A program made the translations under genes and the position numbers. The notes under the pieces were generated by a model. The model had not been told where the DNA came from, searched no databases, and saw only the letters and a list, made by a program, of their open reading frames with translations. From CAWUIH01 sp963922495 (GTDB lineage Bacteria > Pseudomonadota > Gammaproteobacteria > Coxiellales > Coxiellaceae), in contig CAWUIH010000016.1 of NCBI GenBank assembly GCA_963922495.1, positions 1 to 30,443 on the forward strand: DNA of 30,443 nucleotides, read 5' to 3'. Positions 1 through 8,490 of the stretch are shown piece by piece. Within the stretch, counting starts at the first letter, position 1, and each line of letters starts with the position of its first letter.

Positions 1-1152
1 CAACAGTAAATAACCATACAATCCGGATGCAAATGAGCCTATAATCACTCCTAAACGAACCATTTCTTGAAAATGCACAGTTTGCTTTTGACCAAATGCA
101 AGCAAACCAATAAATAAACTCATGGTAAATCCAATACCTGCTAACAAGCTGATACCATAAATACCAAGCCAATTCACACCAATTGGCATCGCCGCAAGCC
201 GACATTTGACACCCAACCATGAAAATAAAGTGATTCCAATTTGTTTACCGAAAAACAATCCGAACATAATCCCGAATGTGACAGGACTAAAAATTTCATG
301 GACAGATAGTCCCGTAAAAGAGATACCAGCATTTGCAAATGCAAAAATTGGCAAAATAGCAAACACAACCCAAGGTGCGATACGATACTCTAAACGCTTT
401 AAAGGAGAGTCTTGCAACTTTTTGGGATTCTTGATTGGTATTGTAAAGGCAATAACGATCCCTGCCAAAGTGGCGTGAACACCTGACTTGAGTACACACA
501 GCCACAATGCTGCACCCACGATCATGTAAGGCCAGAGCTGCATAATTCGCAAACGGTTTAGTAGCACTAAGAAAACGACAAAAAATAACGTAAGACTCAA
601 CGGAATCAATGCAATGTACTGAGTGTAAAACACCGCAATAATCACGATAGCCCCGATATCATCAAAAATTGCCAGGGCAGTTAAAAACACTTTGAGTGAG
701 CTTGGGACACGCGAACCCAATAATGCCAATAATCCCAATGAAAAAGCAATATCAGTCGCTGCGGGAATTGCCCAACCTCGCAATGCCAATGGATGATTAG
801 CTGCAAATCCAACGTATAATAGTGCTGGAACCAACATACCACCAACGGCTGCGAAACCAGGTAACATTGCTTTCGCCTTAGTCGATAGCTCTCCCTCCAA
901 CAGTTCATATTTCACTTCCAAACCGACCATAAGGAAAAAAATCGCCATGAGGCCATCATTGATCCATAATACCACCGGTTTTGACAATGAAAGTGCACCC
1001 AAAGAAAAACCCAGGTCATAATGCAAAATCTTTTGATAGACCGGGTGTATTGAGGTATTATCAAAAATAAGTGCAATCATGGCAGCAATAAATAAAACAA
1101 CACCACCACTGGCTTCAAGAGCGAAAAATTTTTTAAACAATTTTAACGACAA
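1..1152 (-). CDS. nhaA: Na+/H+ antiporter NhaA (3' end beyond window)
   Basis: This is an inner-membrane secondary transporter that exchanges Na+ (or Li+) for H+ and serves pH and sodium homeostasis. The frame is open for 384 codons with no stop before base 1; E. coli NhaA has 388 residues, so only a few C-terminal residues should be missing. Family residues are present: D134 in ATDIAF, the D164-D165 pair in FDDIGAIVII, and a Lys in FFGKQIGI matching the conserved TM10 lysine. The start chosen is TTG at 1152 (Leu-Ser-Leu-Lys-Leu-Phe), because the only in-frame codons between it and an upstream TAG are not starts. It also matches the length of the E. coli N-terminus before the shared ASGG motif, and AGGG lies just upstream. 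It diverges from a second antiporter gene. Confidence 0.95.
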   Translation of the reverse strand, partial: MSLKLFKKFFALEASGGVVLFIAAMIALIFDNTSIHPVYQKILHYDLGFSLGALSLSKPVVLWINDGLMAIFFLMVGLEVKYELLEGELSTKAKAMLPGFAAVGGMLVPALLYVGFAANHPLALRGWAIPAATDIAFSLGLLALLGSRVPSSLKVFLTALAIFDDIGAIVIIAVFYTQYIALIPLSLTLFFVVFLVLLNRLRIMQLWPYMIVGAALWLCVLKSGVHATLAGIVIAFTIPIKNPKKLQDSPLKRLEYRIAPWVVFAILPIFAFANAGISFTGLSVHEIFSPVTFGIMFGLFFGKQIGITLFSWLGVKCRLAAMPIGVNWLGIYGISLLAGIGFTMSLFIGLLAFGQKQTVHFQEMVRLGVIIGSFASGLYGYLLL

Positions 1153-1186
1153 CTTTTTTCCCTGATTCTAATCTTAAAGAGCCTGA

Positions 1187-1217
1187 AGTATACCCACAGC
1201 CCCTGGCTTAATGTCAA
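1187..1217 (-). promoter_or_regulatory. Candidate sigma70 promoter of nhaA
   Basis: On the minus strand there is a perfect -35 hexamer TTGACA (1212-1217) and a -10 TATACT (1187-1192), one mismatch from consensus. The 19-nt spacer is long but tolerated. Transcription would start near 1180, giving a leader of about 28 nt before the TTG start. This rests on consensus matching only. Confidence 0.45.
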
Positions 1218-1278
1218 TCTAATGCTTTTATCAGCTTGCAATTGTGTTAGTTCTATTATTGTGGTTTTATTATTGCCT

Positions 1279-2505
1279 ATGGACGCATACACTCTAACTT
1301 CTCTCATCCTCTGTATTGCCGTATTAATCGCCTACGTGAATCATCGATTTATACGTATGCCATCCAGTGTCGCCATCATGGTCGGTGCCATCATAATTTC
1401 TTTGTTGTTTGTAGGGCTTGAACAAACTAGCCTCCCCTTGTTTAAAACGCACCTAAACCAGCTAATACAGAACGTCAATTTTTCCCATATCTTATTAAAG
1501 GGAATGCTGAGCTTCTTATTATTTGCTGGCGCATTAACGATAGACGTTAAAATACTCAAAGGTCTTAAATGGGAGATCGGCTCATTAGCCACGCTCACTA
1601 CTATTGCCTCTACCATCTTGGTGAGTCTCTTCGTTTATATGCTGCTGCCATTGTTTCATCTGAAGTTGCCGTATCTATTTTGCTTACTATTCGGAGCATT
1701 AATCTCACCGACAGACCCCATTGCGGTTTTAGCGACTTTTAAAGAGGTGTCAGCGCCCAAAAAATTAGAAGTGTGCGTTGCCGGTGAATCTTTGTTTAAC
1801 GACGGTGTTGGGATTGTGCTTTTTACCACTTTTTATGCGTTAACTTTTCAGCATACCGCCTTACAATTTTCTGCAATTGCTCTGTTATTTCTGAAACAAG
1901 CATTAGGTGGCGTGGGTTATGGATTGGTACTCGGATATATCACTTTGTGGCTGTTAAAGCACAGTGACGATGATCGCTTAAGCATTCTGGTAACGCTAGC
2001 CAGCGTTGCCGGTGGCTATGCAGCTGCATTGCAACTCACAATTTCAGGTCCACTTGCCATGGTGGTCAGTGGCATTATTATTGGCAACCATCAGCGCACT
2101 ACTGAAACACTAAATACCTTTTGGGAGGTAATTGACGAACTGTTAAATGCAATGCTATTCCTGTTGATTGGATTTGAGTTACTTAACCTTATCTCTGACA
2201 AACTTATCGTACTTGCTGGTTTCTGTATGATACCGATCATTCTCATTATCAGACTGCTTACGGTAGCAATTCCCATGAAACTGATCCAACTCAAACGCGA
2301 TCACAACCGTTATACCATTCCACTATTGACCTGGGGAGGCTTGCGTGGCGGCTTGGCAATTGCTCTAGCACTGTCTTTGCCTGCCAGTGATTATCGTAGT
2401 ATCATTTTGACATGGACTTATATTGTAGTAGTATTTGCTGTAATCGTGCAGGGAATCACTATCAAACCACTTGCACAACTCGCAAAACGCGCCCAAACAA
2501 CTTGA
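1279..2505 (+). CDS. CPA1 family (NhaP-type) Na+/H+ antiporter
   Basis: Predicted 408-residue polytopic membrane protein of the monovalent cation:proton antiporter-1 family, expected to exchange Na+ (possibly K+) for H+. Visible signatures are SPTDPIAV near residue 146, GESLFNDGVGIV with the ion-site Asn174-Asp175 pair, and the C-terminal WGGLRGGLAIALALSLP. Hydrophobic segments run through the whole chain. The frame extends to an ATG at 1222. I prefer the ATG at 1279 because family members begin close to this MDxYT-like segment and the upstream ATG lies only 5 bases from the putative nhaA -35 box. Neither start has a clear Shine-Dalgarno, so the start is uncertain. The ion specificity cannot be read from sequence. 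Confidence 0.9.
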   Translation: MDAYTLTSLILCIAVLIAYVNHRFIRMPSSVAIMVGAIIISLLFVGLEQTSLPLFKTHLNQLIQNVNFSHILLKGMLSFLLFAGALTIDVKILKGLKWEIGSLATLTTIASTILVSLFVYMLLPLFHLKLPYLFCLLFGALISPTDPIAVLATFKEVSAPKKLEVCVAGESLFNDGVGIVLFTTFYALTFQHTALQFSAIALLFLKQALGGVGYGLVLGYITLWLLKHSDDDRLSILVTLASVAGGYAAALQLTISGPLAMVVSGIIIGNHQRTTETLNTFWEVIDELLNAMLFLLIGFELLNLISDKLIVLAGFCMIPIILIIRLLTVAIPMKLIQLKRDHNRYTIPLLTWGGLRGGLAIALALSLPASDYRSIILTWTYIVVVFAVIVQGITIKPLAQLAKRAQTT

Positions 2506-2581
2506 GACGTTGCTTTCTAACTACAAAACTATTAACATTCGTTTTCAATTAATTTAAATCAACAAGGTAGGTGCACTCGAC

Positions 2582-2806
2582 ATGCCAATGATCGAAATAC
2601 CAGACAACAACTCCTTCGACGTTGCTTTGCGTCGCTTCAAACGCGCCTGTGAGAAAGCTGGAATCCCAACTAAGCTGCGTCAGATGGAGTATTATGAAAA
2701 ACCCACCAGTAAGCGTAAACGTAAACGTGCAGCGGCTGCAAAACGCTACGCTAAAAAGATTCAGAAAGAGCAAGAAGCAAGAAATAGGGAACGTACGCGT
2801 TTCTGA
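2582..2806 (+). CDS. rpsU: 30S ribosomal protein S21
   Basis: Small basic protein of the 30S subunit (74 residues; E. coli has 71), involved in recruiting mRNA during initiation. FDVALRRFKRACEKAG and YEKPT.KRKRKR are near-identical to the family. AAGGTAGGTG sits 8-10 nt before the ATG. It is the first gene of the macromolecular synthesis operon; yqeY follows after 18 nt. The 76 nt upstream are A+T-rich and must hold the operon promoter. The best boxes I see there (TTAACA, TTAAAT) are too close to the start to be convincing, so no promoter is called. Confidence 0.97.
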   Translation: MPMIEIPDNNSFDVALRRFKRACEKAGIPTKLRQMEYYEKPTSKRKRKRAAAAKRYAKKIQKEQEARNRERTRF

Positions 2807-2824
2807 TACTTGATAGGAAAAACG

Positions 2825-3274
2825 ATGTCTCAGCATCTTAAAGACCTCATCCAAGAAGATATGAAGTCTGCAATGCGCGCCAAAAATAAAGATGCGCTCG
2901 GCACCATTCGCATGTTGCTGGCAGCGATCAAGCAACGTGAAATTGACGAAAAAATCACGCTAGCAGATTCTGACGTTACCCAAGTCATTCAAAAGATGAT
3001 TAAGCAACGACTTGAGAGCATCAAACAATACTGTGCAGGCAATCGCAACGATTTAGCTGATAAAGAACAACAAGAAATCGATGTGTTACAAAAATATCTC
3101 CCTGAAGCGCTGAGTGAAACTGAGATTGATAATATTATTGATCAAGTCATCACTCAAACCGGCGCATCAAGTATGAGAGACATAGGAAAGTTGATGGGAC
3201 AACTTAAAGCACAATTACAGGGACGTGCAGACATGAGTCTCGTAAGCACCAAGGTGAAAGAGAAACTCAACTAG
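2825..3274 (+). CDS. yqeY: GatB/YqeY domain protein
   Basis: A 149-residue protein of the GatB/YqeY family, related to the tRNA-binding tail domain of aspartyl/glutamyl-tRNA amidotransferase subunit B. Its exact role is unknown. Typical features are the opening LKDLIQEDMKSAMRAKNKDALGTIRML, the middle RLESIKQY and EQQEIDVLQKYLPEALSE, and the C-terminal MGQLKAQLQGRADMSLVS-type segment. ATG 2825 is chosen over 2810 because AGGA precedes it at the right distance and family members begin near here. It sits between rpsU and dnaG, as in many gammaproteobacteria. Its TAG stop is part of the dnaG ribosome binding site, suggesting translational coupling. Confidence 0.93.
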   Translation: MSQHLKDLIQEDMKSAMRAKNKDALGTIRMLLAAIKQREIDEKITLADSDVTQVIQKMIKQRLESIKQYCAGNRNDLADKEQQEIDVLQKYLPEALSETEIDNIIDQVITQTGASSMRDIGKLMGQLKAQLQGRADMSLVSTKVKEKLN

Positions 3275-3284
3275 GACGGCTTTG

Positions 3285-5021
3285 ATGAGTGGACGTATCC
3301 CACAAAGCTTCATACAAGACATCATTTCTCGTGTCGATCTCGTAGATTTGATCAAACCACGCATAAACCTCAAAAAACGTGGCAATAATTTTGTTGCCCG
3401 CTGCCCCTTTCACGAAGAAAAAACTCCTTCTTTTACCGTTAGCCCTCAAAAACAGTTTTACTATTGTTTCGGTTGCGGTGCGAACGGTAACTGCATTGGA
3501 TTCCTAATGGCTTACGAGCGCTTAGATTTCGTAGAGGCGATAAAGTATTTTGCAAATCAGCTAGGATTGGAAATACCGCAACTGGGTAATCATGATGCCA
3601 AAGCAACTAATCATCAACCACATTATCAATTACTCGAAACTGTCACTAACCATTATAAAAACGCGCTCAGACACTCCCAAGTCGCTATAGACTATTTGAA
3701 GTCACGAGATATTAGCGGCAACATTGCCAAGCGTTTTCAACTCGGCTATGCCACACCCAATTGGGAAAACTTGGAAGTTGCTATGCCTACAAGTGAGCAG
3801 CATACGTTGTTGGCTGCCAATGGATTGGTACTTCAAAATAAGACGGGGAAATATTATGATCGCTTCAGAAACCGCATTATCTTTCCAATCCGCGACACCC
3901 GTGGGCGCGTGATTGCCTTTGGTGGTCGCTCTATCGACAATACTGATCCTAAATACATGAATTCACCTGAAACCCCCATTTTCCACAAAGGCAACGAACT
4001 ATACGGGCTTTACGAGGCGCTGCAAATGAATCGACAGTTGCCACGCGCTTTAATCGTCGAAGGCTACATGGACGTGGTCTCACTACACCAACATGGCGTG
4101 ACTTGCGCCGTTGCCACCCTAGGAACCGCAACAAGTAGCCGCCACCTGCAAAAATTACTACGCCATACTCATGAAGTAATCTATTGCTTTGACGGCGATG
4201 AGGCCGGTCGCAAAGCCGCATGGCGCGCTTTAACTACCAGTTTACCACTGCTGAACGATGAAACACATTTGCGATTTTTATTTTTACCGCAAAAAGAAGA
4301 TCCTGACAGCTTAATTAAAAAAATCGGCAAAAGCGATTTTGAGAAAATGATTACTTCGGCATTACCATTGAGCGATGTTTTTTTCAATGAAATTCAACGC
4401 ACAACACCAATACGTTCTGTAGATGACAAAGCGCATTTTGCAAAAAAGGCAATGCAATATCTGGAAACTATGCCACATGGGCTATACCGTGAGCTATTGC
4501 AACAGCAATTACAACAGCGAATTGGCGCATCATTAGATTTGAATCGACCATTGCAACGACCGGTCGTTATGCGAAAAATGCCTAGGAAGACAACACGCAT
4601 TATTCCTCCTGCGTTGCAGGCTATCACCGCAATTTTACAACAACCATCAATCGCACTAGACATCTTGCAATTTGAAGCATTGCATTCATTTGACTTTGAA
4701 GCTAAGGAACTGCTACTCAAAGTTATTGAATTTATACAGATCCATCCCCATATCAATACAGTGGGTGCGTTGTTTGCATCATGGCCTGAAGATTGCCCGG
4801 ATCGAGACACCCTCATTGAAATGGCAAAACGCGACCTTCCCGTAGAAGGGGTGTCCGCACTGCGAGCTGAATTAAACGGTGCATTACTGCGTATACAAGA
4901 ACAACATCACAACCAAATCGCAGATTACTTAATCAATAAAGCAAAAACAGAGGAATTATCCTGCGTAGAAAAGAAAAGACTACAAAATCTCTTGACTAAA
5001 AGACAATCAGACATTATATAG
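3285..5021 (+). CDS. dnaG: DNA primase DnaG
   Basis: Synthesises RNA primers for replication and works with the DnaB helicase. It has 578 residues (E. coli 581). The N-terminal CHC2 zinc domain has C40, H43, C61 and C64 (CPFH and CFGC). The catalytic TOPRIM domain follows: IVEGYMDVVSLHQHG with the conserved Glu, then YCFDGDEAGRKAA with the metal-binding acidic residues. The C-terminal part (roughly 430-578) is the less conserved helicase-interaction domain. The frame also has TTG at 3282, but ATG 3285 is preferred because AGGA (3273-3276) lies 8 nt upstream, overlapping the yqeY stop. It is the third gene of the operon, followed after 143 nt by rpoD. Confidence 0.97.
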   Translation: MSGRIPQSFIQDIISRVDLVDLIKPRINLKKRGNNFVARCPFHEEKTPSFTVSPQKQFYYCFGCGANGNCIGFLMAYERLDFVEAIKYFANQLGLEIPQLGNHDAKATNHQPHYQLLETVTNHYKNALRHSQVAIDYLKSRDISGNIAKRFQLGYATPNWENLEVAMPTSEQHTLLAANGLVLQNKTGKYYDRFRNRIIFPIRDTRGRVIAFGGRSIDNTDPKYMNSPETPIFHKGNELYGLYEALQMNRQLPRALIVEGYMDVVSLHQHGVTCAVATLGTATSSRHLQKLLRHTHEVIYCFDGDEAGRKAAWRALTTSLPLLNDETHLRFLFLPQKEDPDSLIKKIGKSDFEKMITSALPLSDVFFNEIQRTTPIRSVDDKAHFAKKAMQYLETMPHGLYRELLQQQLQQRIGASLDLNRPLQRPVVMRKMPRKTTRIIPPALQAITAILQQPSIALDILQFEALHSFDFEAKELLLKVIEFIQIHPHINTVGALFASWPEDCPDRDTLIEMAKRDLPVEGVSALRAELNGALLRIQEQHHNQIADYLINKAKTEELSCVEKKRLQNLLTKRQSDII

Positions 5022-5164
5022 AGTAAGTCGAGCGTCACACATTGGGCAATTAAGCCACATGCTAAATACAGCAACTTCGCGCAGACTCCTTATTGTTAAT
5101 TTTCAACGCCAATATTGCCCATAATGCAATGTTGTGCCACTAAATTTCGGAGCAAACTGAAGCT

Positions 5165-7339
5165 ATGGTGATGCGTAATAAAAAATCCTCGAAATCTGGA
5201 GACTCTAAAACGGAGGCTCAGAGCACCAGCACAAAAATTAGTTCTTCCACTAATTCTAAGGCAGCGAATTCTAAAAAGGAAGACCCTCAGGCTAAAGAGA
5301 CACCAACAAAAATCAAAGCCACACAGAAAATCAGCAATACCGTTTCAAAAGCAGTGGCCCACGCAAAAGCACGTGGAGCACAAGCTGACAACAAAGCCAA
5401 TGAAAAGAAACGCTTACAAGTTAGTGAGGCAAAGCCGACTAAAGAATTTACAGGTGATATTGATAACGATGATGATGTTACAGAATCGACGGCTGAAGCA
5501 ACGCCCGCGGTTAATGCCGATGAAACCAGCCAACGACTAGGTTTTAGCGCACTACTTGAAGAAGCAAAGAATAAAGGGTTCTTAATACACGAGGACTTGA
5601 TTAATTTGCTTCCCAATGATTACGCTGATCCCTCGCAAATGGAGAGTATTATTGGGCGATTAACCGAAATGGGCATTAAGGTTTTTGAAGTACCTCCCGA
5701 CGAAGCTTCCCTACTACTCGAAGAAGATACACAATCTGATGAAGAAATTAACGAGGATGTTGCTGAAGTCCTGGCTACGGAAACACGCACGACCGACCCA
5801 GTTCGGATGTATATGCGTGAAATGGGTAGTGTTGAACTACTGACACGTGAAGGTGAAATTGTTATCGCTAAACGCATCGAAGAAGGTATCCGGCAAGTGC
5901 TCGGCACTTTGGTGCAATACCCAGAGCTGATTGTTGAGTTTATTGAACATTACGAAAATATTGTCTCTAATGAAGGTCGTTTAAGCGATATACTAACCGG
6001 TTTCTTCGATGATGAAGACGGTAATAGAGCTGATAGTAAGCCAGCTATTCCATCAGCAACTACTGAAGATAATAGCAATAATGGCGATGGTGATGGCAGT
6101 GACGGTGATTTTGGAGAAAGTGGGCCTGATCCCATTCTTACTCAAAACCACATAAAAGAACTCAGAAAACTACTTAAAGCTTATGTCGCGGCAACTAAGC
6201 GTCATGGGAAAAAACATGCAACTACTCTGAAAGTACAAAAAAAATTGGCTGATCATTTCTCCAATTTCAAACTCTCAATCCGCCAATTTAATTCCCTGAC
6301 TGGGGAATTACGCCGCTTGCTACAGCAAGCGCGCGAACAAGAGCGCCTGGTAATGAAGTATTGTGTTACTAAAGCTAAAACACCACGCAAAAAATTCATT
6401 GCCTCTTTTCCTCATAATGAGACGAATTTAAATTGGCTGAGTGAATACACTAAACAACATCCTAAACAAGCAGATAAATTGGAACTGTTCACTCGTGAAA
6501 TCCTACGTGCACAACGTAAACTTGGACAAATTGAAGAAACCAATAACCTCAGTATTCAAGACATCAAAGAAATCAATCGACGGCTCTCCATTGGCGAAGC
6601 AAAATCGCGCCGTGCTAAAAAAGAAATGATCGAAGCAAATTTACGACTGGTTATTTCAATCGCTAAAAAATACACTAATCGTGGCTTGCAATTTCTCGAT
6701 TTAATTCAAGAGGGTAACATTGGCCTGATGAAAGCGGTCGATAAATTCGAATATCGACGCGGCTATAAGTTTTCAACCTATGCAACCTGGTGGATTCGTC
6801 AAGCAATCACGCGCTCCATTGCTGACCAAGCACGCACAATCCGTATTCCCGTACATATGATTGAAACCATTAATAAATTGAATCGTATCAATCGGCAGAT
6901 ATTACAAGAGACCGGTCAAGAACCAACGCCGGAAGAACTCGGTCGTCACATGGATATGCCGGAAGAGAAAGTCCGAAAAGTATTAAAGATTGCCAAAGAA
7001 CCCATTTCGATGGAAACTCCCATTGGTGAAGATGAAGATTCTAATCTAGGAGACTTTATCGAAGACATCAATACGGAATCTCCTGTTGACTTTGCCACCA
7101 GCTCGGGACTCACTGAGGCAACACAAGAAATACTATCAACACTCACACCACGCGAAGCAAAAGTGTTACGAATGCGATTTGGTATCGATATGAATACGGA
7201 CCATACTCTAGAAGAAGTGGGTAAACAGTTTGACGTAACTCGCGAGCGTATACGCCAAATTGAAGCAAAGGCATTACGAAAATTGCGTCATCCCAGTCGT
7301 GCTGAAAAATTACACAGTTTCATGGATTCAGAAGACTAG
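5165..7339 (+). CDS. rpoD: RNA polymerase housekeeping sigma factor RpoD
   Basis: Primary sigma70 (724 residues; E. coli 613). Region 1.1 resembles that of E. coli from about residue 125 (GFLIHEDLINLLP...ESIIGRL). Region 1.2 follows (TRTTDPVRMYMREMG), then an acidic, Gly/Asp/Asn-rich non-conserved region (about 279-322). Regions 2-3 contain FLDLIQEGNIGLMKAVDKFE and YATWWIRQAI. Region 4.2 (VTRERIRQIEAKALRKLR) is almost identical to E. coli. The extra length is mainly an N-terminal tail of about 125 residues, Lys/Ser/Thr/Ala-rich and then acidic. ATG 5165 has GGAG 12 nt upstream; ATG 5171 is an alternative. The 143-nt gap after dnaG probably holds an internal promoter: CATAAT at 5120-5125 is the best -10, without a well-spaced -35. 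Confidence 0.97.
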   Translation: MVMRNKKSSKSGDSKTEAQSTSTKISSSTNSKAANSKKEDPQAKETPTKIKATQKISNTVSKAVAHAKARGAQADNKANEKKRLQVSEAKPTKEFTGDIDNDDDVTESTAEATPAVNADETSQRLGFSALLEEAKNKGFLIHEDLINLLPNDYADPSQMESIIGRLTEMGIKVFEVPPDEASLLLEEDTQSDEEINEDVAEVLATETRTTDPVRMYMREMGSVELLTREGEIVIAKRIEEGIRQVLGTLVQYPELIVEFIEHYENIVSNEGRLSDILTGFFDDEDGNRADSKPAIPSATTEDNSNNGDGDGSDGDFGESGPDPILTQNHIKELRKLLKAYVAATKRHGKKHATTLKVQKKLADHFSNFKLSIRQFNSLTGELRRLLQQAREQERLVMKYCVTKAKTPRKKFIASFPHNETNLNWLSEYTKQHPKQADKLELFTREILRAQRKLGQIEETNNLSIQDIKEINRRLSIGEAKSRRAKKEMIEANLRLVISIAKKYTNRGLQFLDLIQEGNIGLMKAVDKFEYRRGYKFSTYATWWIRQAITRSIADQARTIRIPVHMIETINKLNRINRQILQETGQEPTPEELGRHMDMPEEKVRKVLKIAKEPISMETPIGEDEDSNLGDFIEDINTESPVDFATSSGLTEATQEILSTLTPREAKVLRMRFGIDMNTDHTLEEVGKQFDVTRERIRQIEAKALRKLRHPSRAEKLHSFMDSED

Positions 7340-7349
7340 AGATTCTATA

Positions 7350-7388
7350 GACCCAGCCTATAAACAGGATAAGTAACACGGTTGGGTC
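7350..7388. repeat. Inverted repeat just after rpoD
   Basis: GACCCAGCC (7350-7358) pairs with GGTTGGGTC (7380-7388): nine base pairs with one G-U and a 21-nt loop, starting 11 nt after the rpoD stop. There is no U-tract, so it is not a standard intrinsic terminator. It could stabilise the rpoD mRNA 3' end or assist termination. It does not fold as a tRNA. Confidence 0.45.
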
Positions 7389-7422
7389 CCTCGACTTAAC
7401 CGTAGTTATTATTAAAAGTTAG

Positions 7423-7849
7423 ATTAAATCCAGAAGTCTTATTGTAAATCATCGCTATGAAGTATTAGGATTACAAATATCGGGAAAGACATCGGCTATT
7501 AGTCACCTAACCTTTACAGAATGTCCAAACTCAACCCGTTACTACTTCTCAACAGCCGCTGACCACTAATGAGACAAGTATAATCAGAGCTATACGCTAT
7601 GCTCACCTCTATCGTTTCTTCCATGCCCTCCCTGATATGCAACACCTAAGTGATGCAATCCACTTCTCCAATCAAAACCGATATATCAGTATTGTGGAGC
7701 AGCTGGGTCTGCAAATACTTTTTCAGTTTCAGCACAACATATCTTTTGGAATAGATCGATTCGGTATCTTTTCTCCACTACAACTTCCAAGTGGTCCTCA
7801 CAGCGAGGAGGAAGTATCTTTTTCTCACACCAGCAGTATGTCATTTTAA
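7423..7849 (+). pseudogene. Probable frameshifted remnant of an unrecognised gene
   Basis: Two open segments in different frames look protein-like. Segment A (7423-7569) reads ...VNHRYEVLGLQISGKT... to a TAA. Segment B (open from 7511, stop TAA at 7847-7849) reads ...IIRAIRYAHLYRFFHALPDM... and ends ...SHTSSMSF. They overlap near 7511-7567, where one indel would join them. Neither has a good start codon and ribosome binding site; the only ATG in segment B (7637) is internal. I do not recognise the family. The simplest reading is the 3' part of a decayed gene. Chance open frames in non-coding DNA are the alternative. The rest of 7340-7901 holds only two inverted repeats. Confidence 0.35.
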
Positions 7850-7868
7850 ATTGCAGTAACACCTTCTG

Positions 7869-7896
7869 ATTCTGCGGCTTAATTAAGTCGCAGAAT
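7869..7896. terminator. Strong hairpin, candidate terminator of marC
   Basis: ATTCTGCG (7869-7876) pairs with CGCAGAAT (7889-7896). The inner G-U, C-G, T-A and T-A pairs extend the stem to about 12 bp around a 4-nt loop. It lies 5 nt beyond the marC stop and 19 nt beyond the remnant above. Neither strand has a clear U-run after the stem, so factor-independent termination is uncertain; it may act bidirectionally or protect the mRNA end. Confidence 0.45.
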
Positions 7897-7901
7897 TAAA
7901 G

Positions 7902-8486
7902 TTATGGTTTGAAATAATCCGATATCCCCGTAAGAAACATCTGTACTGCGATTGTTGTTAAAATCATTCCCATCAATCGCTCGAGTGCGACCAAACCCCT
8001 TCTACCGAGGATTCCCATAAGAAATGGGGCCAGTAACATAATTAATACAAATATAATTGAAGCAATCAACACTGCTAGAAATACTGTAAAAATATGTGCA
8101 GCATTCTGATTAGTATATAATAATACAACTGCAATCGCTGAAGGCCCCGCGGTCAAGGGAATTGCCAGAGGCACGACTAACGGTTCATCCATGTCCTCAG
8201 ACATCAATCCTTTTTTGCTTGGGAAAATCATATTCGCTGCAATCATAAACAGAATAATGCCACCGGCAATACTGAGAGCGGATGTGCTGATCCCTAAGCC
8301 TTTTAAAATATATTTTCCAGAAAAAACAAATAATGTCAGTATTAAAAAAGCAATAAACGATTCTCGCAAAATAATTTTTATTTGTTTGTTAGTTTCAAAT
8401 CGTCTCAGGATTGAAATAAAAACTGGAATATTTCCTAAAGAATCCATTACAAAAAATAATGTCAGCACCATGCTATATAAATTCAT
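7902..8486 (-). CDS. MarC/YhgN family integral membrane protein
   Basis: A 194-residue, very hydrophobic inner-membrane protein of the MarC family (UPF0056), with about six membrane segments. The family's function is unsettled; the old link to multiple antibiotic resistance has not held up. Family hallmarks are the opening FFVMDSLGNIPVFISIL, the central SIAGGIILFMIA, then VPLAIPLTAGPSAIAVVLL and the C-terminal LERLMGMILTTIAVQMFLTGI. The ATG lies 4 nt beyond the stop of the upstream flavoprotein gene, so it is the last gene of a hemE operon and probably translationally coupled. Confidence 0.9.
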   Translation of the reverse strand: MNLYSMVLTLFFVMDSLGNIPVFISILRRFETNKQIKIILRESFIAFLILTLFVFSGKYILKGLGISTSALSIAGGIILFMIAANMIFPSKKGLMSEDMDEPLVVPLAIPLTAGPSAIAVVLLYTNQNAAHIFTVFLAVLIASIIFVLIMLLAPFLMGILGRRGLVALERLMGMILTTIAVQMFLTGISDYFKP

Positions 8487-8490
8487 AAAT

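Noticed and set aside
206..908. Several short open frames on both strands inside 174-908
   Set aside because: They are shadows of nhaA, whose frame is open through the whole stretch with conserved residues throughout.
1222..1278. Longer N-terminus for the CPA1 antiporter starting at ATG 1222
   Set aside because: It adds 19 residues not expected for the family, has no ribosome binding site, and would place the start beside the nhaA promoter -35 box.
2506..2581. Promoter of the rpsU operon
   Set aside because: Candidate boxes match poorly or would start transcription within the ribosome binding site, so no specific promoter is called although one must be nearby.
3949..4816. Minus-strand frames opposite dnaG
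   Set aside because: They lie within the conserved TOPRIM and C-terminal coding sequence of dnaG and show no protein features of their own.
5287..6135. Ser/Val-rich minus-strand frames opposite rpoD (5287-5616, 5620-5907, 5950-6135)
   Set aside because: They mirror the low-complexity coding sequence of rpoD and have no start signals or recognisable domains.
7340..7420. Possible tRNA gene after rpoD, suggested by a 9-bp stem and by tRNA genes near rpoD in other bacteria
   Set aside because: No T-loop GTTCRANYC, anticodon arm or CCA end fits on either strand; only a single stem is present.
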